In this document: positions 34,201 to 47,318 of the stretch, one piece after another | Numbering within the stretch: position 1 is the first letter of the stretch | Layout of the letters: each line of letters opens with the position of its first letter | Notes under the pieces: model-generated | What the model was told of the DNA's origin: nothing | What the model saw: the letters and a program-made list of their open reading frames with translations, nothing else | Databases searched by the model: none | Source of the DNA: Asterias amurensis | Taxonomy: Eukaryota > Echinodermata > Asteroidea > Forcipulatida > Asteriidae | NCBI RefSeq assembly: GCF_032118995.1 | Contig: NC_092649.1 | Coordinates: 14,146,191 to 14,210,190 of the forward strand | Reading direction: 5' to 3' | DNA length: 64,000 nt | Program-made: the position numbers and the translations under genes

Positions 34201-37200
34201 ATAGATCTGATCATCGTAGTTCGTCCTGTGTTCTCCGACCTCATTTTAAATCAATTAAATGTCATCACCTCGTGTGTGCAATGGATTTAAATAAAAAAGA
34301 GACTACACAGTATGTATAATTTTAAAACGAAACAAATCTGACAATCACTTGGTGTATATTAGAAAGGGGTCTGCAAAAAAAACTTGATTGTCCATCTCTC
34401 TGCAAGTCTGACCGTGGTCTGACTTATTATTTTTTCTTTACTGGCGAAAGAAAAATGGGTGAGAATGATTAGCATCCAAGTGTCGAAGTTGATGCGATCC
34501 TGGGAGCTGAGCCAGCCCCGGTAGGGTGGCCCCACTGTGATGAAATGTCAACAGAACACAATCTGTAAGGAAAAATGGATTCCTTGCTGTTTGGGGGCAG
34601 GGACAGTATTGCGGAGTCCATGGTGCTATGTCTGTGTTATGAATCAAAACATGCTCGTCCTTCCCATTGTGTTTTCATGAAAACTCCCCGTGCCAGATTA
34701 AAAAGAAGAAATAATACTGGCGTAGTTACACTGCCGCAACTGAAAAAATCTAAAATGCTTGCGTAGTGCAACGCTTGAGGAGCATTTTTTGTGTGTTGAT
34801 GGGTAGTTATTGCACAGCTGTGGCAAGGTGTTCAAACCAGAAAGTTGATGAAAATTAAATTACAATTTTGCAACTCATGTTTTGGGGAAAAAATGGTCCA
34901 GGAAGAACAAGTTTTCTGGCTTTGTTTTTTGTTTGGAAAATGATACTGGGTCATGGAAATCTTCACCAGAATGTGTCTGTAAAAACACCATGATTCTTTT
35001 ACTGGATGTAGGCCTTTCATGTCTGTACTGCTTCATGTAATTAGGGCAAAGCGGTCTTTTTTAAGAGAAAAATCCTGCCGTTTGTAACTCAAAATAAGAA
35101 GTACATTGTAGTGTCCTGATAACTTCAAGACACTTCATAATTGCCTCAGTTGAAAGTTTTAGCCCCTGATCCTGAACACAAGAAGCACCTGATGTTTTTC
35201 TCTAATAGAAGAGATACGCTAGAGGCAAGCTCACTTGATATGATACAAAGTATTTCTTAAATCCAGTGTCAAATCTTGAATTATATATAAACTTGTTGTA
35301 TCAGAAATGGACTTGGAACTAGTTTGATTTTGTGTTTATGCAATAAGCATCACTACCAAAGTGTGAAAATAACAGATTAACTTTCATGTTGATTGAAAAG
35401 AAGGCAAGTTGTTGGTTCTAAAGGTGCCATTGTTATGTATACATCCTTCATAAGCACTGCCTTTATGAGGTAAAATGATGTTTTCTCAGTGTCTGTTTTA
35501 TGGAGGTACATTCTAGGAATACATGTACACTCGTTGTAAAAGTGAACTGGAATCTAGAACTAACTGAGTAACTGACTGTGTATAGTGTACAGTAGTCTTC
35601 CTGCAATCCCGGACGGTGCACCTGGGCATGCAAGCTAGGTTTTCTGAAGTATTGGGGAGCAATTGTAATGCCAATTGCCCCTACTAGCCACCTCTGTTTG
35701 CAACACAATTAAACCAAAGATTGATTGTGTGCCTGGTGGAGCAAGCCATTGTACGAGTTGATCGCTTTTCGCGCCCTCCAGCAAGTAGGCTTTTGTTGGC
35801 CCTGCCCTAGTAGCTCAAGGGTGTATTTTGCGCACTGTGTATGGGCTGACTCAAGCGTTCTATTGTGTCTTTCAGTTTGGGTTTTTCTCTTCAGCAAGCA
35901 AACTCTAGTATGGATGGGAATCATGGAGTGTTCCATTGGCTTGGATCAGTCCAGTAGGTTTGAATAGCCTGTTCAGGAATGCCTCAATTGCCTCATTCTG
36001 TGTTGTCGTTTCATCATAACAAAAAAAAAAGGTTCTTCACTCAAAATAGAGAAATATAGCCTAGGTGTTAAACACAGTGCCTGGTGGTTATAAATCAAGT
36101 TGTCATTTTAACATTTCGGTGCCAGGCAGATAGTAATCTGAATGATGTGTTTCACATTTTGGTGAAGAGAAAAGAAAACCTTGAAGTCTGAAGAGAAAAA
36201 TTGTGTGACCATTGAGAGGGTTTTAAAGGAAGTCGACTCCATGGAAAAGTTCATTTGACCCTTCAAATCCCACTATTTATCTGATTGTGAATGAACATCC
36301 AGCGCTCGATAGCCGAGGGCCTTCGCAGGAAAGTCGGTCAATCCTCAGAGATTTTACTCCACACAAAGAGCTTAAGTAGAAATGTGGTAAAAGAAAGTAG
36401 TCGTCAGAACATGGGAACCAGTTGCAATGCTACTGAGTGCCTTTGAAATATATTCATATCATATACTTACGCAGAAAATTTATGAGTTGACCAGTACTTT
36501 TTTTTTTAATGTCAAACAAAAATACTGAAATTCAATTTCCCTCTGAACACAAATCAAATTAGACAACATGAAAATGGAATGATACCTGCCCGTATCAATC
36601 AGACTCTCCACGTCATGGGGTCAGCAGAACTCTTCACAGGTGTTGTAATTGACAGTTATGGGGCGCATAGCCACATTTCATAAAATCTGCATGTAGTTTT
36701 TTTTTTCTTGACTGGCATTGTGGGTAACCTATTGGCATGATGACAGGTGTGAAAAAGCTCGGCAGGAACAAAACAACAGAAGAGCCGCCTTACAGTTTGG
36801 CGGAACCCCTTTACGGCGATCAGACAGAAACTATCCAGTCCAAATCGGATTATGCATGTTTCTGGGTCGTTTCGCCGTGCCATTATGTGCATTTTGGCAA
36901 TGTTGCAAATATTTTGGCCGCTCGCCTGCTGGTGTTCACGACTGCGGTGGCATTTTTATTTAATAAAATATTAATACTTACTCGTAGCAAGGGTGACACA
37001 ACTGTGATATTAGATAAACAGACTCGGGTTTTATATAGATCCTCTTGATGTTATAACACAGATTTTCTGTTATTGTTTTTAATACTCAATTGAAATTTTG
37101 TTTTGCCATCGCTCGGTTTCTGTTTAGTTAATACTTTCGTTCAATTTAACACTTAAATGTGGAATGTTATCACAACATTTGTGGAGGCTTGGCAGACTTA

Positions 37201-37496
37201 AGTTGCACATTTCTTGTACCAACGTAGACTTTGCTATTATTGTTAATACAAACTTAATTATAGGCCCTTTAACAACTTAGAAAGGTGCACTGTCTTAACA
37301 CTTCCAAGCAATTGCTCGCTGCTAACAAGGTTTGCATTCCTCCATAAAGGAATGTAAAGTGTGAAGTATTTTCAGAGATGAATTTAGATGGGACAAATGA
37401 ACTTACTACAATACAACCCATTGAAAAGTGTCAGCCCAGAGAAAAGTGTCAACATTTTCTAGCCTTTCTATTTGGTGCAATAAGCTACATGTAGGA

Positions 37497-37577
37497 AAAA
37501 TTGTAAAGTGGTAAACAACTGCAATGAAATCCAACCCAGTGATTAAATTGTCCAGTGGTAAACAATGCAATGAAATT
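37497..37577 (+). repeat. Short imperfect tandem duplication
   Basis: AGTGGTAAACAACTGCAATG and AGTGGTAAACAATGCAATG lie about 50 bp apart, each followed by AAAT and C-rich sequence. A local duplication within intron 1. Confidence 0.6.
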
Positions 37578-38977
37578 GGCCTCGGTGGTATGGTGGTATA
37601 CTATGTGTAAGAATGCATTTCTGCCACCTTCCACCTTTGTATGTTGTTCTACTTTACCTAGGTAGGCTCCGCGCTAATCCATGAGGACCCACCCTATTAA
37701 GGGATCTGGCACATGGGAATTCTTTATTGTTTGATCAGGTGGCCCACCCCCTTATCCTTCTGATATTTACCAGTGTACAATTTTAAACTCTGATCCCCTA
37801 TCCAGAACCCTCCCCCCCTCAAATCCAAGCACAGAAAAACAAGAAAATCTATACAGTCAATAACCGATAATAAAAGATTGGTGTGAACATCTTGTTAGGG
37901 GGTGAATAGGTTTAACCCTAATGCTTTACCATAGGGTGATCCTTTTGAATTGGAGACAATGAGGCAACCACTAATAGAGGGACTGCTTTGGTAATTAGGT
38001 GTTCGCTCCATTGTTAGCTGATTATTTGTTCATGGTTAACACCTTGGTTTCTAGAATGAGCACATACAGGGATGTTGGCTCATGGCTCAATTAATGAATT
38101 GCCTTTCTTTTGTGGGGTAGCTGCCTGGGCACTTGTGCAGAACAGGTGCAAATAAATTAAGTTGATATGGGGGCTCCACCGACAAAAGTTTAAGATCCAT
38201 AGTTTTTGGTTTATGATACCATATTGATTAACTTTGAATAGCTGCCTGTATGTGGAAAGTATTATGGCCAGTTTAATTAACTCTGATAAACTTTAGACGT
38301 TAGGTTAAAGGCTGCGTTTGTACTGGGGTCAGACACTGAATCAACTTCCTCGCTCGTCCTTTTCTTAGCATTGGCACTCTTTAAATGTTTTAAAGATCTG
38401 TTGTGCACACTCTACAACTTCATTGCATTGCTTAGTAATTCCATGATCCGTAAATCCAGTGTAATTCCGCCCAGATTTGTCACAAAAAGATCAGATGTTT
38501 GTATGTATCCACAGTCACTGTCAATGGAACATAATTGTATTTCTCTATGCCCCCCAATTTCCCCACAAACTAATTCAATTATGTGCCATGAATGTTAAAC
38601 ATTAGCTAAAAACAATATGGAGTCTCTTGATATTAAACTGTAAGCAATGATCTGAAATGTGTCTTTTGTGTACACAACCAGTAAGATTTATTGAAAATGT
38701 GTATCTAGCGTGAAAATTAACAAATTGAGCATCAATCATTCAATCATTATATAATATTTGTTAAAATTATTAATACTTTCATTTTTTATAAACATAGGCC
38801 TTCAAAGACGTTGCTTTCTCCCTCCCCCCCCCCAAAAAAAAATAAAAAAATAAAATAAAAAATAAATTTCCCCCCAAACAAAGGAATTGTGCTTTATAAG
38901 TTATTCATCACACATCAATTCTGCCATTTTGATTTATTGTTCTCTCTCTTTCTCTCATTTGTTTCCATTTGCTGCAG

Positions 38978-39052
38978 GGATTTGAGCAAGAACCAGATAA
39001 CGGAGTTCCCAACTCAGTGGCCAAGCATCAGCAACCTGACCAGGCTTCTCAT
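38978..39052 (+). CDS. LRIG: LRIG-like protein, exon 2 (first full LRR)
   Basis: The acceptor is a strong one: a CT-rich tract of about 35 bp ending GCTGCAG. The 75-bp exon enters in phase 2 and, joined to exon 1, completes Leu73 and reads DLSKNQITEFPTQWPSISNL then TRLL, a typical LRR with the L-x-L-x-x-N-x-I core. N92-L-T is an N-glycosylation sequon. It leaves in phase 2 at GTAAGT (39053). A one-repeat exon of 72-75 bp in constant phase is the usual build of LRR genes. The two exons fit each other in phase, frame and domain order, which supports the model over chance. No downstream exon was found before the window ends. Confidence 0.82.
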
Positions 39053-39207
39053 GTAAGTATCTTTATTACAGGCAAAGAACGCCTTTGGTGTTTGTGGAAC
39101 TGCTCGATTGTTTTAATACTATTCTGTGAAAATTTCATTTCAAAAGATAGTGTTTTGAGATGTTGCCATGATCTAGAATGGTTTTGTCTTCGCAGGAAGA
39201 CTGATCC

Positions 39208-39430
39208 GTAATTGGAATGCACAATCTGAGAAACGTTTCATGCACGAAACAATTCTCTGATTGAATTTTGTTTAATCCCTTTCTTGAAAACCACATTCCT
39301 TAGAAGGGAATCGTTTCTCAAGATACATTATCAATAGCTGCACTGCTTCTTACAAAGTAAGTTTTTTGTGGTCTTAATTTTTCAGAGTAATCACCCTGAA
39401 AAGGTAGGCCTATACCCTCCTTTTAAGTTT
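39208..39430 (-). mobile_element. MITE family 2, copy 1
   Basis: In reverse complement it shares GGGTATA, GTAAGAAGCAGTGCAGCTAT, TTCCCTTCTAAGGAATGTGG and AAGAAAGGGATTAAACAAA with 44805-44985, in the same order. It lies just after exon 2. The GTTTCTCA / TGAGAAAC motifs near the end and middle face each other, as in foldback elements. The exact ends are uncertain. Confidence 0.6.
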
Positions 39431-41722
39431 AAGGCAATCAACGAGATGTCATCAAATGCGGGAAAACTCATTTGTTTCCGACCCCGGAACTCTCCTCTCT
39501 GAACTCCCCACTACGGTGTATATTTATTATTTACATCTTCACACCTTCTTGTTTACTACTGCCCCTATTATCACCAGCAATGTGTTTATTTGCTTGGTAA
39601 CTGACGACTCCCCATTATTGATGACATTATCATGGTTTTGGTTTAAGCATCTGTCTCTTGCTTTATTTTTTTTATTTTGTTGCGGAACGGAGCACAACAG
39701 TCAACACTTCTTCCAATCTGCTACTTGTTTTCTATGTTGAGTCTTTCTAACCTGTCTTTTACAACATGTACGTGGGCGGGAATTAAATTCAGACTGATTT
39801 AATGTAATTTTATTTTCTGAACATGGGCTATCTCACGCAGGGAATTTTATTTCCATATTCAAGAGAAATTCTGTCTGTTATCGGACAAAGCGTACTTGTC
39901 TCTTCTTTTTGTTTTTGATTGAAATGATTGTTACACTTAACAAAAAGACAAGGAAGACAAAGACAGAAATTAAGGAAAACTAAAGTGAAATTAAAAATTT
40001 AGGTATTGAGTCAAAGTGTCTTCTTTAGACCCTCCCATTACATAGTGAAAGAAATAAACCTCATTAACTTTTATAATATTTTTGTAAATTGAGGCCCCAT
40101 CGCATTAATTTTTATACTATATTATTTTTTGTATTGGAGCTCCTGCCCCATCCTGAGGGGAAAATATTCAAGTATGGATGCAGGGGAGAAGGGTGGACCC
40201 AGAATTGCATCGAGTGATTTCATCGACAGGACTTGCACTTTGTGATTAAGACCACTCAGATTTACTCCATGCTCTGATTAAAAGCGCCTTCTATATGCAA
40301 GAACGGTGCACTACAATCAGCCAGGGGGCAGGCAGAACTCTATGGGATGAGCCAGTTTTAATCATAGTGTGGATTAACATAATGTCACGCTTCGGGCCGT
40401 GCTTGTGCACTCTCCTCCCGCGCTTAGCTCTTCTTCGTCTCATCCCCCCCCCCCCTGTTGTGTATGTGTGTGTAGCTTTCCAAAGCCATTGTTTATGACC
40501 GTGGACTTAGCCAGCACATGCAAGTGGAGCGGTTTGCCCCCACTACTGTACATATAGAGGGGAAAGTAGAATTAGCGTAAATGATTTGGGTCATCTGGCT
40601 TAGTGGATAAATCTCGGACATCCTGGTGCTTTAGGTTTCTAGAGCAAAATCGCAAAGGCGCATACTACAGCGAGTTTGTGTCTGTGCATAGGATTTCCAA
40701 CACGGCATTTAATTCAGCTGTTCATATATTGGTCTTCCTTATTGCATTACACTGTATTTAAAAGAATAAATATGGCAACGGACATCTACTCCAGCTCATT
40801 AGCTTGAGTAACTTATTTCAACGGCAGTCTTTGTGACATTGTGTCAAAATGAAAAATGACCCCCAAATGAAAAGCCAAGACTGACCTGTCATCCAGTAAG
40901 ACTGAGACAACAGAGCAAAGAAGTATGCTTTAGTTTCCAAACCCCAATTGAAATTGAACTTATAAACAGCACATGACGAAGAGCCTCTTTAATGTGGCAG
41001 ACAATCTATGGCAAAACCTTGTAAGATCTCAGCCCTTCAAACTACAATTAAGGTGAAAACAAAAATTTCTGTGTTGTAGTCCATTTTATCTGTATATTGG
41101 ATCATCATACATGTGTACAAACAATGTAAATAACAAAAATATGTTATCACTTAAAAAGGTTCCAGTCGCCTCCTTCCATGCGGTTTAGCTCTGTATGGCA
41201 CCTTTCAAATTGATGTGTGAAATGATGAAATTCCCATTTTCCCATTTCGCGGCCTGTTGGTCCAGTTTTGTGCCCCCATTGTCTCGCATCGGTGAACACT
41301 TTACCACTCTCTCTCTCTCCCTCTCTGATCACAATCCCTCAGTTGTCAAATGAATGGGAAAGCGATTATTTGATTTGTGGAGTCATCTGGGAAGAAGACT
41401 TGACTTTGGATATTCAGCCCTACTGTACAGAAAGGACATGCCTCCAATTAACCCACCGCACACGCAACAATTGTCGTGGTGCCCTGTGCCTTCGCTGTAG
41501 TGCCTTTGCAAAATTACAATACAAATTTACCATTTCATTATGTCATTCATGTAGTAGAAGTGCCCCTTGTTAGTTTTAATTTACTTACACCAGATGAAAA
41601 TTGCTGTGCCCTTTCCAAGTCCGAAACTCAAGACCTGTAAGGAGACTGACTGTTAATAGTGAGGCTGGTCAGATTGTACGATCACAAAGGTCACAGGGTC
41701 AGTGGAGGTCAATTAATAGGGT

Positions 41723-41742
41723 ACATGTACATGTACATGTAT
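41723..41742. repeat. TACATG tandem
   Basis: Three overlapping copies of the self-complementary octamer TACATGTA in a row, the densest spot of a motif found throughout the window. Confidence 0.9.
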
Positions 41743-44700
41743 TTTATTTAATAATACAACTGCAATGTCTAAGCCCTGCTTAGTGTTAAACCATCTGCAC
41801 TTACAGCATCCTGTAAAGCGTGTGACTCTATGGACCAAAAGCACAGAATTCCGTGGTAAGCAGAGCCATGAAATTGGACCTCAATCACAAGAAATAAATA
41901 AATGAGGTATTTGCAGTACTTTTTTGTGTATGGTGTAGATGAACCTGAACCTGTGGAATAAATTGTCATTGTTTATCAACATGGTCTGCTGAATTGTTGG
42001 TGTGTGTGAAAATACTCCTTGGTGTTCAGTAATTAGTGTGTAGTATTATTATGCACTCATGACTGCCCTTGATTAGTGGGTTTTACACAAGTAGATTCAA
42101 AATGGTCATACTGGACGTGTCCAGTCTTCACTTTTGTAAATTTATACAATCGGTTGCGTATCTATGAATGATTAATTAGACCAAAAATTCACAACAATCT
42201 GTACATTGGGACTAATTGGCGGCAGACAATTACCATTTTGGTTCTTGAAGACGTTGACATTTAAGGTGTTTTTATTTATTTCTTGTCAAACTACAGCAAG
42301 TGACCTTACCCTCGTTGTTATTCAAGCTGCAAGACAATTATACAATGTGATATCATGTAAAGTAAACACTCCGTGGAACTCTCAGAAATGACTCATAGAT
42401 TCATGTACATGTAGTGCTAAGTTTAAGTGTAGATGAGAAGATGTTCAAGCAGCATTGTCAAAGTAAAATTATGCCTATCAGAGTAAGGTTACCAGCCAAA
42501 ATTACAATATCAATTGTACCATTTGTGACCGGTATCACCCTCATTTGTGCTAAGCAGGAAACTGTTAAGCCACTTTATGAAGTGCAGGGAACAATTTTAT
42601 CAGGCATGCAAATTTGCATAGCAAAATATTTTGAATGAACAGACTTTGTGCATAGTGAATGCTAATGTTGAGTAGCAACCGAGACATTTTGCATAGCATT
42701 TTGCTCTGTTATACAAGGGATATCGTTCACTGCCATGCATGTACTTTTTTTCTTGAACATAGTTAAGTGGAAGGTTTCGTCTTTCGTCCATTTGGAAGAA
42801 CAACTTTGGATCCTTCTCCATAGCGATCAGAAGAGTCAAACCTTACTTGTAAAAAGTAGACATTTGTGCTTCCAGAGGGTCCCCAGTGATCGTCAGAGTC
42901 GACAACATTTATGTTTCATAGTGAAGGGAAGCCTAATTATAAACACGTTCAGTGTCTGCCCTGATAAGAAACATTCAAGCGGCATTTAGACTGGACCCCT
43001 AAGCCCTTCCAACATTCTCTATAGTCTTTCCTGTGCCTATGTACGTGTCGTCCCGATAAAAGCCTGATGCTGGTGTACCCAAATCAGGAACATTCTGTCG
43101 GCCATTTTGAGGACGATCAAGCAAGGACAGGGTAGATTTTGTTTTTTGTTAATCCCAGCTGTCACTTTTTTCAGAGGCGGGATTGATCGAAGAGGGTTTA
43201 GGGTGAGCAGCACCTGAATATAATTAAGGGGACAAGTTTGTGAATTACGCAGCATCCAGTCTCTACTTGTAGGGGGTTTAACCGTGGACCCCCTTCATGT
43301 CCCCTAGTTACTAGTCTAGACTCTCTTGAATGGAGAGTCTTTGTGGTTGACCTTCTAATAGGGTCTGTATGTTTTCCCGTCTGATTCATCCAGGATAGCC
43401 TTGTACAGGGGTTTTCCTGAACACCTCAGCTTACACCAATCTCTTGTTTCAAACTATCTTCTCTTTTCAACCGCTGCCCCCCCCCCCCCCCAAACGGAAT
43501 GAAAAAAAGGAGAAAGTGGAGACTAGAGAGAGACCAAAGCATTCTCAAAGTCCCACAAAAAAGTTTCCCTGTAGGGCCTACATGTATTATAGAAATAGAA
43601 GTGGAGTTTTACATTAAAGTAACTCGAGGCAGTAAAACAAAGTGAAACAATTTTAAGACATTTTAATAGTTATGAGACCATTTTGTGTAGCATCTTTTAA
43701 GGGTTTACAAGGTGCTGCAGTGCACTTATAGTTGACTTTCTCTTTTGGTCTAGTCATCATGATGAGCCATCATACAATCAAAGGGGCCAGACTATTCACC
43801 CGTCTAGCCTCACTATCAATTACATTCTTTTCAATGGAAAGGGGGACATTAAACAAAAGGGCCGCACTGCAATGATTGTCTATTAAACCCACAAGTCGAC
43901 GCATCTCAGCCTCTTTGATTGAGTTGCGAGCCGACATCTTGACTCATTGCACTCATGCGATGAACGGACACTTGTTCGTTGACAGCTCATGATGAGTGCA
44001 TTAGGTATCAATCATTCCTGGCAACAGGCTTTACTGCGCTCCCCCATCTTCAAGGGGACCAGAAACACAAGCTGTGTCGGAGACGTACTTTGTACACCAT
44101 CCAATATCAACCCTGCATCTCTTGACGTTTGAAAACAAATTGCCTGTTAAAGTGTCTCTTATCGGCTCAGTACCCATCTTTTCCTCATGACATTTCGTAT
44201 GTTTCCTGTACTTCGTATTTACATAGTTTTGATGAGTTTGCAAAGAGGGGGGGGGGATGTATTCATGATAATCACCCTGACTCTGACTCAGCGTAATAGG
44301 TCTAAATAAGTCTTGTTAAAAGTGGAAGAGAAGGAAACCTGAAAGGCAGCAGACATCAAGTTTGTCAATCAGTCGCACCTGACAGTTAACCCTGCCCTCT
44401 CGGCTGATAACAAAATACCTTAGCACGCATTCTGTATCCAATAACCTACGTTTTCTTATAACAGGAAGACCCTCGGAGGCCTTGGCACCTTGGACATTTT
44501 GGGATTAAGATCTGATATAAGGCTTAACATCTCACCGACACCTGAGGGCTTGCTTCCCTTCAAGGAGGATGGGGCGACCAAGCTTGCTCCTTGAAATTTG
44601 TCATCGCGATCCATTCACTCCTCTGTTCTTGGTGTCAGAGGAGACGCTATCATAGTCTTCCTCCTGACTGCTCTTTATTTTAACACATTTTAAATCCGAA

Positions 44701-44804
44701 ATAAAAAACGAGGGCAATTTTGTTTTGTCACTTACTGTTCAGTACTTTGGTTGGCTTATTTAATTTGAGACCATATAAAGAGAAGTAAACAATGTATATG
44801 ATTA

Positions 44805-44985
44805 AATAGGGTATACCTTTGGTAATTATTCAAAAAATGAATGACCATGTTTACAATCTAACTAGGTAAGAAGCACTGCACCTGCTGATAATGCAAAACA
44901 TTTCTATAGAGGAACGAATCCCTTCTGAGGAATGTGGTTTTAGAGAAAGGGATTCAAACAAATTTCATGCATGAAACATTTCTCA
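44805..44985 (+). mobile_element. MITE family 2, copy 2
   Basis: Matches the reverse complement of 39208-39430 block by block: GGGTATACCTTTGGTAATTA, GTAAGAAGCACTGCACCTGC, GAATCCCTTCTGAGGAATGT, GAGAAAGGGATTCAAACAAA and CATGCATGAAACATTTCTCA. The TTTGGTAATTA start recalls the ends of family 1, so the families may share a transposase. Confidence 0.6.
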
Positions 44986-47280
44986 TATTGTGTGAGTCCA
45001 GTTATGAATTATTCTCCCTTTGTGAACACAACTGCTCCAGATTTTCGTTGATATTTCAAAAACACTACAACCTTTTGAAATTAATTTCTTTTCAAAATAT
45101 CTACAATCATAGAGTTTTAAAACAATCAAACAGTTCTAAAAACAAAACCAAACTTATCCAAACATGTACTACTTTGCCTTTTAGTGTGTAAAGGGAACAG
45201 AAGTTCACCCTTTAAAAAGTGCACGTGCCTTTGTTTTCATTCCTGGCAGTCTATTCCGCAGAAAATAACACCTTCCCTGAATTTGATATTTCCTACTGAA
45301 TACAAAGTATCTTTCAGACATGGGTTGAATGTTTTATGTCGACGGCCTCATCCTGCTGAGCTGTTGAACGGAAACGTATGTTCAAAAATATTTGTGCTAG
45401 AGTCGCGCGAAAATTGAGTAACGGGTATACGAGCCAGATGGCCGTATTTAGTGCAATAACTCCTCAATATGGTATGGTGTACACGTACACACATGTGTAG
45501 CAAAGCTGTTTGGTGCAGCGACATCCAGGAGCATGGTCCTGTGTATTACTAGTAATTCATTATTGGTCTGGGACTTGGGGTATCATTGCACTTCCTTTTG
45601 GATCAGATTGTCTATAATGGGTATATTTAAACCCGAGTACCCAGGGTGCTGGGTACCATGACCAAGGGGTTAAGGAGGCAGTGACCTCTATGGTTTCCTC
45701 AGACTGTCCGGGCATGACTTTTATAAAGTGTGATGCTAGCAACCGTCGAACCCTATGCCTGAATGTGAAAGAAAATGCTGACTAACAGTTGGAAAGAGAA
45801 AAAACTGAAAAAATCAAGCCTCTAACCCTTTTTTGCACTCGTGCCATACATCATGTAGTTCCTTTTGATTGTTAAGTAAGTAATTTGTGACAGCTAGTTG
45901 TGTTTTCCTATTTCCCCCCCCCCCCACCCAAAAAAAAAAACACACAAAAAACACACAATTAGTAGACCTTTTCGAAAGTACCCATTGCGCAAGCGTTAAC
46001 TGTGGAATGAGATACATGCTGCCCAAGCTAGCTAGACCTTGATCTCTAGCTAGGCCAGCATGCACCGCTTTCCACGCCTAACTTGAGTGTACCGAGTATT
46101 TGCGATCAGGTCAATGTACACTGTAAAATCTTGCACAAGAGTTAAACTGCAAAGTAACAGTGGTTTTGCAAATCTTTCCTTTCAGGCAATTAGTCTATGT
46201 AGTGAACGTTATAGACTCCGCCCTTGCGGTGTACCCATAGGTATTTGTCATACACGCGATATTTTACTCGGTTTCCGCCCTTTTAGTTTCATTGCCCAAT
46301 GAAAAGTTCATGTTTATTTTTGTTTGAACATTGGTATTTTTTTTAAGTTGCGCTATACTCTATGGTGACTTGTAATTCCTGAAACAAGTGTGAGTGCCAG
46401 CTTTATCTTATCTGCATAGAGCAGGCAATATTTTGTGTTAAAATTGCGCGGAGGGGGGGAGGAGGGGAGTGAAGCAAGGTCAGGTGATACACACACTTTC
46501 GCTAGGAAAAATATTTTGACGGGATGAGAATCTTAAAAGAAAAGAGAGCCGCCAGTAGTAAAAAGGTGTGCTTAGATGTTTTTATGTTTCAATGTAGCGG
46601 AAAATATCATGTTGAAACCTTTCAATTTAGTTTTTTAATTTGATGAGGTTTTGTTTCATGAAGTTCAAAGCTGCACTGTTTGTTATTTTTGAGTTTTTAT
46701 TTTTAAAAGGCTTTGTTTATAGAATTTGAAAGACATAGGACTGGCCTATAATTTCACCCTTGCAGAGGCAATGCATTTTGTCCCTTTAATACTGAAAAAG
46801 GGAATGTCGTTCGGAACATTGTAAGGGGCACCAATGTCATTTGGAGGTCAACAGGGGCAATTTTCTTCCGTGGTTTTGTTCCTCTCCTTACAAATCATCT
46901 CAGAGCTGTTTGAGCGTAAAACACGGTGGCTTTCAGAAGGAAGAAAGTGTTCCACTCTATCCATCTGCACCAAGTTCAGTCACGAGCCTTCTCACAACAC
47001 ACGAGATCTTACAAAGGACAGGGTTACGTGATCTGATCGCATATATAATGTATTATCCATTCATAAAAAGCCGATGCCCACATGCCGAAGAAAGAAAAAA
47101 GAAAAAGGTCCTTCGGAACTACTTGAGGATATGTTGATGTTACATAGGCTATGATTAAGGATTCCTCCAGTTTGTCACTATCGATGTCGGCCCTTGTCAG
47201 TGGCCGTGACAAGCCCGTCATTGATCAAGCACCCTACCCAGTCATGCTCCCAGCTACAGTATTGGCTGATGGGATATGGA

Positions 47281-47318
47281 GAGGGCACCACAGGGATCCG
47301 TGGTGTGCCCTCTTTTTT
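47281..47318 (+). other. Hairpin followed by a T-run
   Basis: GAGGGCACCAC pairs with GTGGTGTGCCCTC across an AGGGATCC loop with a 2-nt bulge, and TTTTTT follows at once. The shape is that of a Pol III-terminated or terminator-like hairpin. No A or B box is apparent upstream, so a gene is not supported. Confidence 0.4.

Larger units (their letters stand above)
23779..38977 (+). other. LRIG: Intron 1 of the LRIG-like gene (15.2 kb)
   Basis: Bounded by GTAAGT at 23779 and a long pyrimidine tract ending TTTGCTGCAG at 38977. It contains the LINE tail at 24245, the hAT element at 25320, a MITE at 28203, the 30-bp palindrome at 29304, a local duplication at 29479, SINE-like sequence at 33632, and C-tracts at 33031, 33260 and 38824. 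Other open frames in it (for example 27327-27824 without an ATG, and 27143-27391 and 28763-29002 on the minus strand) have no family signature. No further exon was recognised by eye. Confidence 0.75.

Noticed and set aside
40590-40670. tRNA-like sequence with TGGCTTAGTGGATAAAT
   Set aside because: There is an A-box resemblance but no acceptable B box or stem pairing; too weak to call a SINE.
44461-44592. Candidate LRIG exon 3 reading KTLGGLGTLDILGLRSDI after a good acceptor
   Set aside because: The leucine spacing is only loosely LRR-like, and no GT donor occurs before the stop codon.
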